Shown here: one piece after another, positions 26,712-35,418 of the stretch
Layout: each line of letters opens with the position of its first letter
How positions within the stretch are numbered: position 1 is the first letter of the stretch
NCBI GenBank assembly: GCA_016708845.1
Contig: JADJFB010000015.1
Coordinates: forward strand, 62,001 to 126,000
DNA from: Bacteroidota bacterium
GTDB taxonomy: Bacteria; Bacteroidota; Bacteroidia; B-17B0; Aurantibacillaceae
Length of the DNA stretch: 64,000 nt
Direction of reading: 5' to 3'
Notes under the pieces: generated by a model
Told to the model about the DNA's origin: nothing
What the model saw: the letters and a program-made list of their open reading frames with translations, nothing else
The model's database searches: none
Position numbers and translations under genes: made by a program

Positions 26712-27692
26712 ATGAAATTTCATTTTATTGTTAGTGCTTGGGTGAGTTTGCTTTTTTGCTATACTCCTATAAATGCGCAATTTGCCCCACCTGTTGGTCA
26801 AGAAGGAACGACCGCCATGTATAAAGATAGTTCTGCTTTTGTTGCTTGGGCTAATAAATGTAATGTCGTAAGAGGTTTTCAAGACATATCCAATCAAAGT
26901 TTAGGTTATACCAATGTTGGAGATAGTTCTTTGGCTATTGGCCAAGCAGGCACTAATGGCGTGGTTAGTTTGGGAGATGGAGGAGTTGCTATTCTTGAAT
27001 TTTCAAGTCCGATTTTGGATGGCATTGGACCTGATTTTGCTGTGTTTGAAAATGGGTTTGATAATTTGTTTTTAGAATTAGCCTTTGTAGAAGTGAGTAG
27101 CGATGGGATTCACTTTTTTAGATTTCCTGCAATTAGTAATACAGATACAACAATTCAAACAGATGGCTTTGGTTTAACAGATGCATCGAAAATACATAAC
27201 CTTGCAGGTAAATACAGAGCAGAGTATGGAACTCCTTTTGATTTATCTGATTTAACCAATGATGCTTTATTAAATAAACAGACTATCACTCATGTTAAAG
27301 TGATTGATGTAATTGGCTCTATTCAAAATGAATATTGTAGTAGAGATGCTAATAACCATAAAATAAACGACCCTTGGCCAACCGGCTGGGGAAATGGAGG
27401 TTTTGATTTAGATGCGGTAGGAGTTATTCATCAACAAGCAGTAGGGATTGATGAATTGGAATTAAGGAATGTTTCTATTTATCCAAATCCTGCAATGGAT
27501 GTGTTGTATGTTAATCTTCCATCAATCAATTATTCTGTGGAAGTAATCAATTTGATGGGTGAAGTTGTTTTGAAGTCAGAAAATAAATTCAATACAACTT
27601 CTTTAGAATTAAGCAATTTAAAATCAGGAGTTTATTTCTTAACGATTGCCTCAGAAGGACAACAAAAGCAAATGAAGTTTTTGAAGTTGTAG
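26712..27692 (+). CDS. Secreted T9SS-sorted protein under B12 riboswitch control
   Basis: 326 residues. A signal peptide (about 1-23, ending INAQ) precedes a single globular beta-rich domain (about 24-240) with KCNVVRGFQDISNQ, DGGVAILEFSSPI, DFAVFENGFDNLFLELAFVE and a conserved-looking CSRDANNHKINDPWPTGWGNGGFDLDAVGVI. A type A sorting domain ends it (ISIYPNPAMDVLYVNL, LKSGVYFLTIAS). It would be exported by the type IX system. The riboswitch directly in front says it is made when cobalamin is scarce, so a role in capturing B12 or corrinoids at the cell surface is the best guess. Similar proteins are often annotated only as cell surface protein. No BtuB or ABC genes follow; a BtuF-like gene lies 2.5 kb away. 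Confidence 0.8.
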   Translation: MKFHFIVSAWVSLLFCYTPINAQFAPPVGQEGTTAMYKDSSAFVAWANKCNVVRGFQDISNQSLGYTNVGDSSLAIGQAGTNGVVSLGDGGVAILEFSSPILDGIGPDFAVFENGFDNLFLELAFVEVSSDGIHFFRFPAISNTDTTIQTDGFGLTDASKIHNLAGKYRAEYGTPFDLSDLTNDALLNKQTITHVKVIDVIGSIQNEYCSRDANNHKINDPWPTGWGNGGFDLDAVGVIHQQAVGIDELELRNVSIYPNPAMDVLYVNLPSINYSVEVINLMGEVVLKSENKFNTTSLELSNLKSGVYFLTIASEGQQKQMKFLKL

Positions 27693-27712
27693 TTTGATAG
27701 GAACACTGATGG

Positions 27713-27822
27713 AACGGATTATTTGGATTTTCGCGGATTTTTAAAACGATTAATTTGTTGATACGCAAAAAATAAAATCGGTATTAATCAGTTAAATCCG
27801 TTTTATCCGCGTTCCAATTTTA
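27713..27822. repeat. Imperfect palindromic intergenic repeat
   Basis: The region between two convergent genes carries partly complementary blocks: GGAACGGATT...GATTTTCGCGGATTTTTAA and, inverted, AATCCGTTTTATCCGCGTTCC. This AACGGATT/AATCCG type of dyad looks like the dispersed repeats common in Bacteroidota intergenic regions. It may also act as a transcription stop for the riboswitch-controlled gene. Confidence 0.5.
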
Positions 27823-27825
27823 TTG

Positions 27826-28305
27826 TTAAACAAACCACGATCTAAACGTATCATAAAAAAACAAATAAATAAAGTACAATACAAAGCACCACGAAATGGC
27901 AGAGATGCTTAAATATATAATTACTTTTTTCTTGTCTTTATAAAAACGCTCTGCTAAAAAAGCACCAATTGGTATTGATAGGAAAATAGGAGTAAGGATA
28001 GCAATGCCAGTTAAACCAAAACGATGTTTAATTCGGATGACTCTACGATTAAATTTGGTAAATATTTTTTTAGGATGTTTAGAAGAAAACATGCCTTCCT
28101 TTACTTTATCCCACCACTTTAAAATCCCCGCAAATAAATAGGTAAATAAAACAGACCCAAAAACAGCGCCAGTACAGCTACTTACTAAGGCTAATAGGTA
28201 ATTAGATTTATAAATAGCAATAACCGTAGGGATCCCAATTTTTGACAAGGAAATAGTACAAGCTAGTGCAGCAGAAATGAATTGTAAAACGTCGGTACTA
28301 TCCAT
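27826..28305 (-). CDS. Small multi-pass membrane protein, possible small-multidrug-export family
   Basis: 159 residues with about four hydrophobic helices (near 5-25, 35-62, 100-120 and 130-153) and a basic cytoplasmic loop (SSKHPKKIFTKFNRRVIRIKHRFG). The segment FGLTGIAILTPIFLSIPIGAFLAERFY recalls the PF06695-type small multidrug export proteins, but the match is from memory and weak. It lies 29 bases downstream of upp on the same strand and may be cotranscribed. Function uncertain. Confidence 0.6.
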   Translation of the reverse strand: MDSTDVLQFISAALACTISLSKIGIPTVIAIYKSNYLLALVSSCTGAVFGSVLFTYLFAGILKWWDKVKEGMFSSKHPKKIFTKFNRRVIRIKHRFGLTGIAILTPIFLSIPIGAFLAERFYKDKKKVIIYLSISAISWCFVLYFIYLFFYDTFRSWFV

Positions 28306-28334
28306 TTTGGTAGAGTAGAGTTAGAACTAAAAAA

Positions 28335-28988
28335 TTATATTTTTTCGCCAAAGGCTAAATCACCAGCATCGCCTAAACCTGGTACAATGTATGAATGAGC
28401 TGTTAATTCTTCATCAATTGCCCCACACCAAATAGTGAAATTTTTAGTTGGTAAATTTGCTTTCACATAATCAACTCCTTCGCGGCTGCTAATAGCTGAA
28501 ATAATATGTACATGCTTTGGGGTGCCTTTTGCTAAAATTGCTTTGTAAGCTAAAACAATTGAACCACCTGTGGCAATCATTGGGTCACATAAAATCAATA
28601 CTTTATCATCAATGTTTGGACTAGATACATATTCTACATGAATATCAAAGGTATTATCTTTATGATGTCTTCTATAAGCTGAAATAAAAGCATTTTGAGC
28701 TCTATCGAAGTAATTTAGTACACCTATGTGCATGGGCAAGCCTGCGCGTAAAATAGTAGCAATAACTGGTTGGTCAGTTAAATGACTTGTTTCAGCAATT
28801 CCTAGTGGAGTAGTCGTTTCTTTAGTATGATATTCTAATGTTTTAGAAATTTCGTAACTCATAATTTCCCCCATACGCTCTAAATTTCTGCGGAAGCGCA
28901 TGCTATCTTTTTGAATAGTGACATCACGTAACTCAGCAACAAACTGATTAAAAATAGAATTTTGCTCGGATAATATATGGACCATCAT
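28335..28988 (-). CDS. upp: Uracil phosphoribosyltransferase
   Basis: 217 residues. The PRPP loop is the conserved ILCDPMIATGGS (about residues 130-141). RAGLPMHIGVLNYF and the C-terminal uracil-binding motif GLGDAGDLAFG are diagnostic of UPRTase rather than other PRTases. It converts uracil and PRPP to UMP in pyrimidine salvage, in the cytoplasm. The start is the first of two adjacent ATG codons; the second (28985) is equally possible. A structured region of about 110 bases lies upstream (29086-29196) and might form its leader. Confidence 0.95.
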   Translation of the reverse strand: MMVHILSEQNSIFNQFVAELRDVTIQKDSMRFRRNLERMGEIMSYEISKTLEYHTKETTTPLGIAETSHLTDQPVIATILRAGLPMHIGVLNYFDRAQNAFISAYRRHHKDNTFDIHVEYVSSPNIDDKVLILCDPMIATGGSIVLAYKAILAKGTPKHVHIISAISSREGVDYVKANLPTKNFTIWCGAIDEELTAHSYIVPGLGDAGDLAFGEKI

Positions 28989-29085
28989 GTGTGTTATTTA
29001 GTAAGTAATTTGTTGTCTAAGTTAAAAGTTATAAATCAGAATTAATAATTTTTTATAGGAGTCTGCTTAATTTTTATGTTTTAAA

Positions 29086-29196
29086 TTTGTTACAGCGGGT
29101 TTTTGAGCGAAATAAGGCAAATTTTGCAGTCGATGTGTCCAACATCGACGAAAAATTTAACGAAATTGCAGCCAAAAAAAGGCGTAACAAAATAAA
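29086..29196. other. Nested inverted repeats between upp and the EamA gene
   Basis: An outer pair TTTGTTAC (about 29088) / GTAACAAA (about 29184) encloses AAATTTT/AAAATTT and an inner 8-bp stem GTCGATGT/ACATCGAC with a 5-base loop. On the minus strand it sits upstream of upp and downstream of the EamA gene. It is either a structured leader, a terminator-like element or a dispersed repeat; no known RNA family was recognised. Confidence 0.5.
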
Positions 29197-29206
29197 TAGA
29201 TAAAAT

Positions 29207-30112
29207 TTAAACAGACTCTACGGTTTCTTTTGGTTTTCGTCCTGCCAAATAAACGCCGCTAATAATTAAAATTCCCGAAACAACTTTTAAAGGCGTTAAT
29301 TCGTCTTTACCTAACCAAATAGCAATAATAGTTGCTAGAAAAGGCTGTAAATAAATATACATACTTACTACCGACGAACTTAAAGCCTTTAACGCGTATG
29401 TGTTTAACAAATAAGCTAAAAAGGTTGTAGCTACTACGACAAATGCCATTGCAAATAATGTTTTTGAGGATAAAGAACTCCAATCAACACTCAATAAATC
29501 TGGCATACCAAATGGACAGATATAAATAAAGCCAAATAAAAATATCCATTTCATTACGGTGACGGTTTGGTATTTTTGCATGTATGGTTTGGCCATTACT
29601 ACAAAAACAGCCCAAGATAAAGAGTTTACTAAAGTCATTAAATCGCCTGCAGCAGTTTCGCTGCCAATTGCAAATGAACCTTGTGCTTTAAATAATAACA
29701 AAGTTACGGCTCCAATAACCCCAAAACCTAAACCAGTTAATTTTAAAGCAGTGAGACGTTCTTTAAACACAATAATAGTAAACAACATCACGGCAATAGG
29801 ATTGCTCACCATAATAATAGCAGAGTTAATAGGTTTGGTTAAACTCAAACCATAAATAAAAAAGGCTTGGTTAACCGCAACACCAAACAATGCTAAAAGC
29901 ATCATTTTTTTTAGATCTCCTTTTTCTAACGATTCTTTTTTAGAAAAGAAAGACAATGCCCAAAATAAAACTAGCGCGCCGCTAATTCGTAACATTACTA
30001 AACCCAAAGGTTTGATATAAGTAGGCATTAAATCTTTAGCAATGGAATAATTCAAGGCATAAATTACCTGAGCGGCAAATAAAGAAAGATGGGCTTTTAA
30101 AGAAGAATTCAT
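29207..30112 (-). CDS. EamA/DMT-family transporter
   Basis: About 301 residues from the ATG at 30112; a TTG at 30124 would overlap the divergent gene and is less likely. There are ten hydrophobic helices in two EamA repeats (LFAAQVIYALNYSIAKDL..., and the second from LMTLVNSLSWAVFVVMAKPYM), with PINSAIIMVSNPIAVMLF and YIYLQPFLATIIAI as typical conserved segments. Family members export amino acids or metabolites across the inner membrane; the substrate cannot be named. It is divergent from the BtuF-like gene with about 40 bases between starts. Confidence 0.88.
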   Translation of the reverse strand: MNSSLKAHLSLFAAQVIYALNYSIAKDLMPTYIKPLGLVMLRISGALVLFWALSFFSKKESLEKGDLKKMMLLALFGVAVNQAFFIYGLSLTKPINSAIIMVSNPIAVMLFTIIVFKERLTALKLTGLGFGVIGAVTLLLFKAQGSFAIGSETAAGDLMTLVNSLSWAVFVVMAKPYMQKYQTVTVMKWIFLFGFIYICPFGMPDLLSVDWSSLSSKTLFAMAFVVVATTFLAYLLNTYALKALSSSVVSMYIYLQPFLATIIAIWLGKDELTPLKVVSGILIISGVYLAGRKPKETVESV

Positions 30113-30153
30113 TTTCGTTGACAAATATGCGGTATATTTTCCGAAATTTACGC

Positions 30154-30930
30154 ATGCTTTTTACAGACCAGTTAAATAATACGATTGAATTAAAATCATT
30201 TCCAAAACGTGTTATATCTATAGTGCCTTCTCAATCGGAGCTGCTTTGGGATTTAGGTTTAAGAGAAGAGTTGATAGGTATTACTAAATTTTGTATTCAT
30301 CCACAGGAAATGTTTAAAAGCATTGAAAGAGTAGGTGGAACCAAAACCTTGAATATCGAAAAAATTAGAGCTTTAAAACCAGATTTAATTATTGGGAATA
30401 AAGAAGAAAATGAGCAATCACAAATTTTAGAATTGCAAAAAGAGTTTACCGTTTGGATGAGTGATATATATACTTTGGAAGATTCTTTAAGTATGATTGA
30501 AAAGATTGGAGCATTAGTAAATAAAGTAGAGGCAGCTAATGTGATTAAAAATAACATTCAACCTTCTTTTTTGAATTTGAGACAACTCAACAAAAATGGT
30601 TTGTATTTTATTTGGAGAGAACCTTTTATGGCGGCAGGTAAGGCAACATTTATTGGAGATATACTTAAACGAATTGGATTTGAAAATAAACTAAGTAATG
30701 AGCAGGCTCGCTATCCTGAATTAAATTTAGACGAGATAAAATTGCTTAATCCTGAATTGATATTTTTGTCATCCGAGCCTTATCCTTTTAAAGCTAATCA
30801 TATTAAAGAACTACAAGATATTTTACCTCATTCAAAGATAGTTTTGGTAGACGGAGAATTATTCTCCTGGTATGGAAGTCGTTTACAAAAAAGCGTAGCG
30901 TATTTTAATGAACTAATTAAAATCTTATAA
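30154..30930 (+). CDS. BtuF-like helical-backbone metal receptor (periplasmic-binding-protein fold) without signal peptide
   Basis: About 258 residues from the ATG at 30154. This start is preferred because the earlier ATG at 30118 overlaps the divergent gene and adds a sequence with no signal peptide. It has the class III binding-protein plan of BtuF/FhuD: PKRVISIVPSQSELLWDLGL, ELIGITKFCIHP, VGGTKTLNIEKIRALKPDLIIGNKEENE, then a long backbone helix and the second lobe with FIWREPFMAAGKATFIGDILKRIG and LNPELIFLSSEPYPF. BtuF delivers cobalamin to BtuCD in the periplasm, but this chain lacks an export signal, so it may act in the cytoplasm or the start may be misread. The B12 link is supported by the riboswitch nearby. 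Confidence 0.75.
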   Translation: MLFTDQLNNTIELKSFPKRVISIVPSQSELLWDLGLREELIGITKFCIHPQEMFKSIERVGGTKTLNIEKIRALKPDLIIGNKEENEQSQILELQKEFTVWMSDIYTLEDSLSMIEKIGALVNKVEAANVIKNNIQPSFLNLRQLNKNGLYFIWREPFMAAGKATFIGDILKRIGFENKLSNEQARYPELNLDEIKLLNPELIFLSSEPYPFKANHIKELQDILPHSKIVLVDGELFSWYGSRLQKSVAYFNELIKIL

Positions 30931-30935
30931 TAACA

Positions 30936-30968
30936 AAAAACTCCGCCAAAATTAATGAGCGGAGTTTT
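30936..30968. terminator. Bidirectional terminator between the BtuF-like gene and porP
   Basis: AAAACTCCGC (30937-30946) and GCGGAGTTTT (30959-30968) form a perfect 10-bp stem flanked by A and T tracts, between convergent genes. Confidence 0.85.
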
Positions 30969-30986
30969 AAATGTATAGTTGATATA

Positions 30987-32036
30987 TTACTTGTAGGTAG
31001 GTCTATTGATACTTGCACCTAATGCTTTTCCGTAACCTGGACTTGTATTAAACTTTAAGCTAAATTCTAATCCACCTTTTGCTTTTGATGCGCCTGTTAA
31101 TTGAGAGGTATTTAAATCATAACTTACACAAAAAGCATATTTATCATATTGAAACTGTAGAGCAGGTATAATAGCATCACCCACACGATAATAAGCTCCT
31201 AATGCAATTGAACTCGCTTTTTTAATGCCTGTATAAACAGATTGATCTTGGATAATGTATTTAAATAAACAACCAATATTTATTTCTTGTGATGGTCCTT
31301 GGCGCATATATAAAGCGCTTGGAACAATTGCAATTCCTGCATTTTGAATACCGATATCAAAATTTCCATGCACTGCATATTTCACAAATTGTTTATCACC
31401 ACTAAGTGCATAAGAATATTTTGGCATATTATAATGAAATACAGATGCACCAATATCAAATTTAGTACCGTCGTTAGCACTAATGTAACGCTCACTTTTA
31501 GCATAATGATATACAATACCCGCTACTAAATCACCTTGTATAAATGAATTTGTTGGTGTTTTTTCTCCAGATGCAATAGCCGCATCATAAGTAGAACCAT
31601 TATACTGGCTTTCCCATTGCAATTTAGATGGATCAATAGTTCTGTAATTTATACCGCCACCAATTCCAGCCGAAAACTTACCATAAGCACTCGTTTTAAC
31701 AACCGCATTAAATCCTAAATTCACTAATATAGCACCTAAGCCTGCGTCGCCAGCTTTATCTTTATAGATACTTAGTGCTAAACCTGTATAGGCTTTTTTT
31801 AGTTTTAAATGTTTAATTGTTTTCTCAATACTTATACCATAAGTTTGAAAAGGACTAGTAACACTTGCCCATTGATTTCTATAATTTGCAATGATTCTAG
31901 TATCAAAAGCAGTACAACTCATAGCAGGATTTAATAAAACCGGCGTTTCGTTAAATTGCGAAAAGTGTATGTCTTGGGCCTTTGTTAACAGAGGTAATAA
32001 GATGATACTTGTAAGGATTATTTTTTTCATTTTCAT
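30987..32036 (-). CDS. PorP/SprF-family type IX secretion membrane protein
   Basis: 349 residues. A signal peptide (about 1-20, ending LTKAQ) precedes the family signature DIHFSQFNETPVLLNPAMSC...NYRNQWASVTSPFQTYG. A 14-strand-type barrel follows (GLALSIYKDKAGDAGLG, KFSAGIGGGINYR, FDIGASVFHYNMP and so on). PorP/SprF-like proteins sit in the outer membrane and are each devoted to secreting and anchoring type-B-sorted cargo; SprF with SprB is the known case. The two large adhesins directly upstream on the same strand end in that sorting domain, so this is their probable partner. The gap to the upstream gene is 30 bases. Confidence 0.92.
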   Translation of the reverse strand: MKMKKIILTSIILLPLLTKAQDIHFSQFNETPVLLNPAMSCTAFDTRIIANYRNQWASVTSPFQTYGISIEKTIKHLKLKKAYTGLALSIYKDKAGDAGLGAILVNLGFNAVVKTSAYGKFSAGIGGGINYRTIDPSKLQWESQYNGSTYDAAIASGEKTPTNSFIQGDLVAGIVYHYAKSERYISANDGTKFDIGASVFHYNMPKYSYALSGDKQFVKYAVHGNFDIGIQNAGIAIVPSALYMRQGPSQEINIGCLFKYIIQDQSVYTGIKKASSIALGAYYRVGDAIIPALQFQYDKYAFCVSYDLNTSQLTGASKAKGGLEFSLKFNTSPGYGKALGASINRPTYK

Positions 32037-32066
32037 AGTTCTAAAATTTTATATATCGTATTCTGA

Positions 32067-35000
32067 TTATCTAATAAGTGTAATATTACCTTTCATTTTA
32101 AAGGATTGTCCATCAATGGATACACCATCCGCTTTGTAAACAAACACACCAGTGTCCATTTTTTTACCTCTAAATGTTCCATCCCAACTATTTTCTAAGG
32201 TCGAAGTTTCAAATACTTTTTCTCCCCAACGGTTAAAAATTTGCAAGTTAAACGTTGAGATGCATCTTCCATGCACATTAATCACATCATTTAATCCATC
32301 ATCATTAGGCGAGAACACATTTGGAATAAACAAATCACCACAATTAATATCAACTATTACGGTTACTGTATCTTGAGTTTTGCAATATGGAGAGTTTGAC
32401 GCAACTACGATATATTGTGTTGTTAAAGTTGGTTGCACCACAGTGTTTGAACAGGTAACGCATGTAATGGTATTTCCATTAACGTTTGGCGACCAACTGT
32501 ATGATACACCACCTGATGCATAAACGGTAGCAGTTTCACCAATATTAATAGTCGTGTCACCATCAACAATTAATACAGGCATATCAAATACATTAACAAA
32601 ATTTGTTTTCACTAAAGTATCAAAGCCACAAGTATTAGATGCCGTAGCTACAACTGAGAAACTACCAGCAGAAGGATAACAAGCTTCAGGAGCAATACCA
32701 ACGGAAGAAGTACCAATACCGCTTTCATAATACCATTGATAGAAAATAGGTTGGCTTCCGGTTGTAGTAGCACTAAACGTTACACAACCACCTGTACAAA
32801 TAGTATCGTTGTTTAATGTTGTAAAATTGGTAATGTTTGGCGGTGTTTTTACTAATAATTTAATTGTATCTGATTGAGAGCAAACACCGTTAGAAATAGT
32901 GACCGTGTAAATTACCGTTGTTGTACTTGGAGGTGTTGCTACAATGCTTGATGTATTATTTGCTCCAGTAATCGCGTTGGTTGGTTGCCATGTATAAGTT
33001 AAGCCAGCTACAAAAGGTGCAGATAGAGTAACCGTTTTTGTTAAACAAACAGTAGGGCTGCTAGCAATAATGTTTGGATTAATAACAGGTAAAACGCTTA
33101 CTGTAGCTACAGCTTGGGCCGTACAAGCACCAGTTCCTGCTAATACTGTATATGTACTAGTTGTAGTTGGATTTACTAAAACAGTATCGTTTGAAGCGGG
33201 ATTAGCTCCTGTGCTTGCTGTCCAAACATAAGGTCCAAAACCGTTACAAGATAAACTTGTTGTTTGTCCACTACAAATTGTAGAAACCGAAGGTGTAATA
33301 CTAACCGTTAATGATGGCGTAACAGAAACCGAAGCTACAGCTTGAGCAGTACAAGCGCCAGTGCCTGATAATACCGTGTAAGATGTTGTAGTTGATGGCG
33401 TTACTGTTATTGAGGCTGTAGTTGCTCCTGTTGACCATACAAAAGGACCTGTGCCTGATGATGATAAGGTTGTATTTGCTCCTAAGCAAATAATTGTATT
33501 AGCAGGAGTAATATTGATAGATAAAGTAGGTGAAATGGACACAGTTGCTATGGCTGTTGTGGTACAAGCTCCCGTTCCAGATAAAACCGTATAGGTTGTT
33601 GTTGTATTAGGGGTAACAGTAACATTAGCCGCACTAGTTGGATTTACTCCTGTACTTGCTGTCCAGGTAAATGGTCCTCCACCAGATACTGATAACGAAG
33701 TGCTTTCTCCTAAGCAGATTGTTGTATTTGATGGAGTGATGTTGATTGAGGGTGTTGCACCAACAGAAACAGTCGCAACTGCTTGAGCGGTGCAAGCTCC
33801 AGTACCAGATAAAACTGTATAAGTTGTACTAATTAATGGAGAAACGGTAACCGTAGCTGCACTTGCTGGATTTGTTCCTGAACTTGCCGTCCATGTAAAT
33901 GGAGCAGAGCCACTTGATGAAAGCACAGCACTTTGACCAGCACATATAGTTGATAAAGAAGGTGTAATACTAATAGACGGCGTTAAAGAAATTGAAACAG
34001 TTGCAATGGCAGAAGATGTGCATGTTCCAACGCCTGATACAACTGTATATGTTGTAGTAGAAGAAGGAGTAACAGTTACATTGGCAACACTAGCTGGAGC
34101 TGTTCCCGTGCTGGCACTCCATACAAATGGTCCTGTACCCGACGCCGATAAGCCTTGGCTTTGTCCTAAACAAATAGCAGAAAGTGAAGGTGTAATCGAT
34201 ACAGATGGTGGAAGTCCTACTGAAACAGTAGCTACTGCTGTTGCAGTACATGTTCCCGCACCAGATAAAACGGTATAGGTCGTAGTAACAGATGGTGTAA
34301 CTACTACATTAGCAGCACTTGCAGGGTTTGCGCCCGAACTAGCAGTCCACACAAAGGGGGCTGAACCGCTTGAAGAAAGAGTTGTATTTTGCCCTATACA
34401 TATTGTAGATAAAGATGGCGTAATAGAAATGGATGGAGTAGTAGAAATTGAAACAGTAGCAACTGCTTGTGCTGTGCAAGTTCCAACACCTGATACAACT
34501 GTGTATGTTGTTGTAGATGATGGAGTAACAGTAACGTTTGCCGCACTAGCTGGATTTGCACCTGAACTTGCAGTCCAAACAAATGGACCTGGGCCTGTAG
34601 ATGATAACGAAACACTTTGCCCTAAACAAATTGTTGAAGATGACGGTGATACCGTTATAGGAACTGGTGATGTTACTGTAACAGTTCCTGTGCCAACAAC
34701 TGAAGTGGGTGTATTAGCAGGATTTAAACCATTTACAGTTACTGTGTATACAGTTGTGCTTCCTGGTGAAACTGTTATAGTTTGAGTGGTCATGCCACCA
34801 GGTGCCCAAGCAAAAGTGGGATTAGTTAAAGTAGTGTTAGCTGAAATAGTAGCCGTTTGACCTGCACATATTGTGGCGCTTGTAACTGGTGCAATTAATC
34901 CACAATTTGTTGATCCAGAACCGCCTACCTGATTAAAATTAATGTTTTGAGCTTGATTTGAATAGTTGGTGAGTAAGAGTTGATAATATTCTCCTGCAAT

Positions 35001-35387
35001 GGCGTTGTTAATTGTTACTGTTTCCGTTGCACTTGCCGAAAAACTGCAATCAACTGTATTTGCTGCAGTTAAATTTGAGCAATTTCCAGTAGGTGAAGTA
35101 AATGGTCCCCAAAGAATAAAATCTACGTCACCACCACCAGTTCCACTAACTCCAATATTAATAACTCCATTTTGAGACACTTGAAAGTAATACCAAGCAG
35201 GATTTGGTTGAGTAATTAAACAACCATAATCTGGTCCAGCAGCGGCACTTCCACCTGTTCCCGCAGGAAATGTTGTACCTGAAGTGTTATTTGCACAAAA
35301 TGCTGCAGAGCTAGCGCACGCCGATTGTGAATAGAACTTCAACGAAGTTAAACAAAGCAATAAAAAACAAATTTTCAGAAGGTTCAT
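32067..35387 (-). CDS. Large secreted adhesin with Ig-like repeats and type B (gliding-motility-associated) C-terminal sorting domain
   Basis: 1106 residues: signal peptide (about 1-20), an N-terminal jelly-roll-type domain (about 25-155) and one divergent Ig-like domain (about 165-240). Seven tandem 76-residue Ig-like repeats (about 242-775) follow, with the pattern SITPS..TIC.GQS..LS.SG..PFVWTAS. Then come PKD-like domains and the CHU_C domain (last 90 residues) with FIPNVFSPNDDGLNDVINV, FNRWGEKVFE and GVFVYKADG. Such proteins are surface adhesins exported by the type IX system with PorP/SprF partners. The C-terminal 250 or so residues are almost identical to those of the next gene upstream. 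The Thr/Ser/Ala content is high. Confidence 0.92.
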   Translation of the reverse strand: MNLLKICFLLLCLTSLKFYSQSACASSAAFCANNTSGTTFPAGTGGSAAAGPDYGCLITQPNPAWYYFQVSQNGVINIGVSGTGGGDVDFILWGPFTSPTGNCSNLTAANTVDCSFSASATETVTINNAIAGEYYQLLLTNYSNQAQNINFNQVGGSGSTNCGLIAPVTSATICAGQTATISANTTLTNPTFAWAPGGMTTQTITVSPGSTTVYTVTVNGLNPANTPTSVVGTGTVTVTSPVPITVSPSSSTICLGQSVSLSSTGPGPFVWTASSGANPASAANVTVTPSSTTTYTVVSGVGTCTAQAVATVSISTTPSISITPSLSTICIGQNTTLSSSGSAPFVWTASSGANPASAANVVVTPSVTTTYTVLSGAGTCTATAVATVSVGLPPSVSITPSLSAICLGQSQGLSASGTGPFVWSASTGTAPASVANVTVTPSSTTTYTVVSGVGTCTSSAIATVSISLTPSISITPSLSTICAGQSAVLSSSGSAPFTWTASSGTNPASAATVTVSPLISTTYTVLSGTGACTAQAVATVSVGATPSINITPSNTTICLGESTSLSVSGGGPFTWTASTGVNPTSAANVTVTPNTTTTYTVLSGTGACTTTAIATVSISPTLSINITPANTIICLGANTTLSSSGTGPFVWSTGATTASITVTPSTTTSYTVLSGTGACTAQAVASVSVTPSLTVSITPSVSTICSGQTTSLSCNGFGPYVWTASTGANPASNDTVLVNPTTTSTYTVLAGTGACTAQAVATVSVLPVINPNIIASSPTVCLTKTVTLSAPFVAGLTYTWQPTNAITGANNTSSIVATPPSTTTVIYTVTISNGVCSQSDTIKLLVKTPPNITNFTTLNNDTICTGGCVTFSATTTGSQPIFYQWYYESGIGTSSVGIAPEACYPSAGSFSVVATASNTCGFDTLVKTNFVNVFDMPVLIVDGDTTINIGETATVYASGGVSYSWSPNVNGNTITCVTCSNTVVQPTLTTQYIVVASNSPYCKTQDTVTVIVDINCGDLFIPNVFSPNDDGLNDVINVHGRCISTFNLQIFNRWGEKVFETSTLENSWDGTFRGKKMDTGVFVYKADGVSIDGQSFKMKGNITLIR
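33060..34665 (-). repeat. Seven tandem 228-bp (76-codon) coding repeats
   Basis: Residues about 242-775 of the adhesin at 32067-35387. Each unit carries ITPS..TIC.GQ, PFVWTA(S/T) and TTTYTV(L/V)SG.G.C. They are diverged copies at the DNA level (visible as recurrent TGTATA.GT.GT blocks), close enough for unequal crossing-over or assembly collapse. Confidence 0.85.
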
Positions 35388-35418
35388 AAATATTTTTTGT
35401 TACAGATCGTTTTTATAA

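Noticed and set aside
26607..26897. Minus-strand ORF across the riboswitch and the start of the next gene
   Set aside because: Antisense to a riboswitch and a well-supported secreted protein; no recognisable domain.
34006..34785. Plus-strand ORFs opposite the adhesin repeats
   Set aside because: They recur with the 228-base repeat period as shadows of the real minus-strand gene; the same occurs at 37394-37855.
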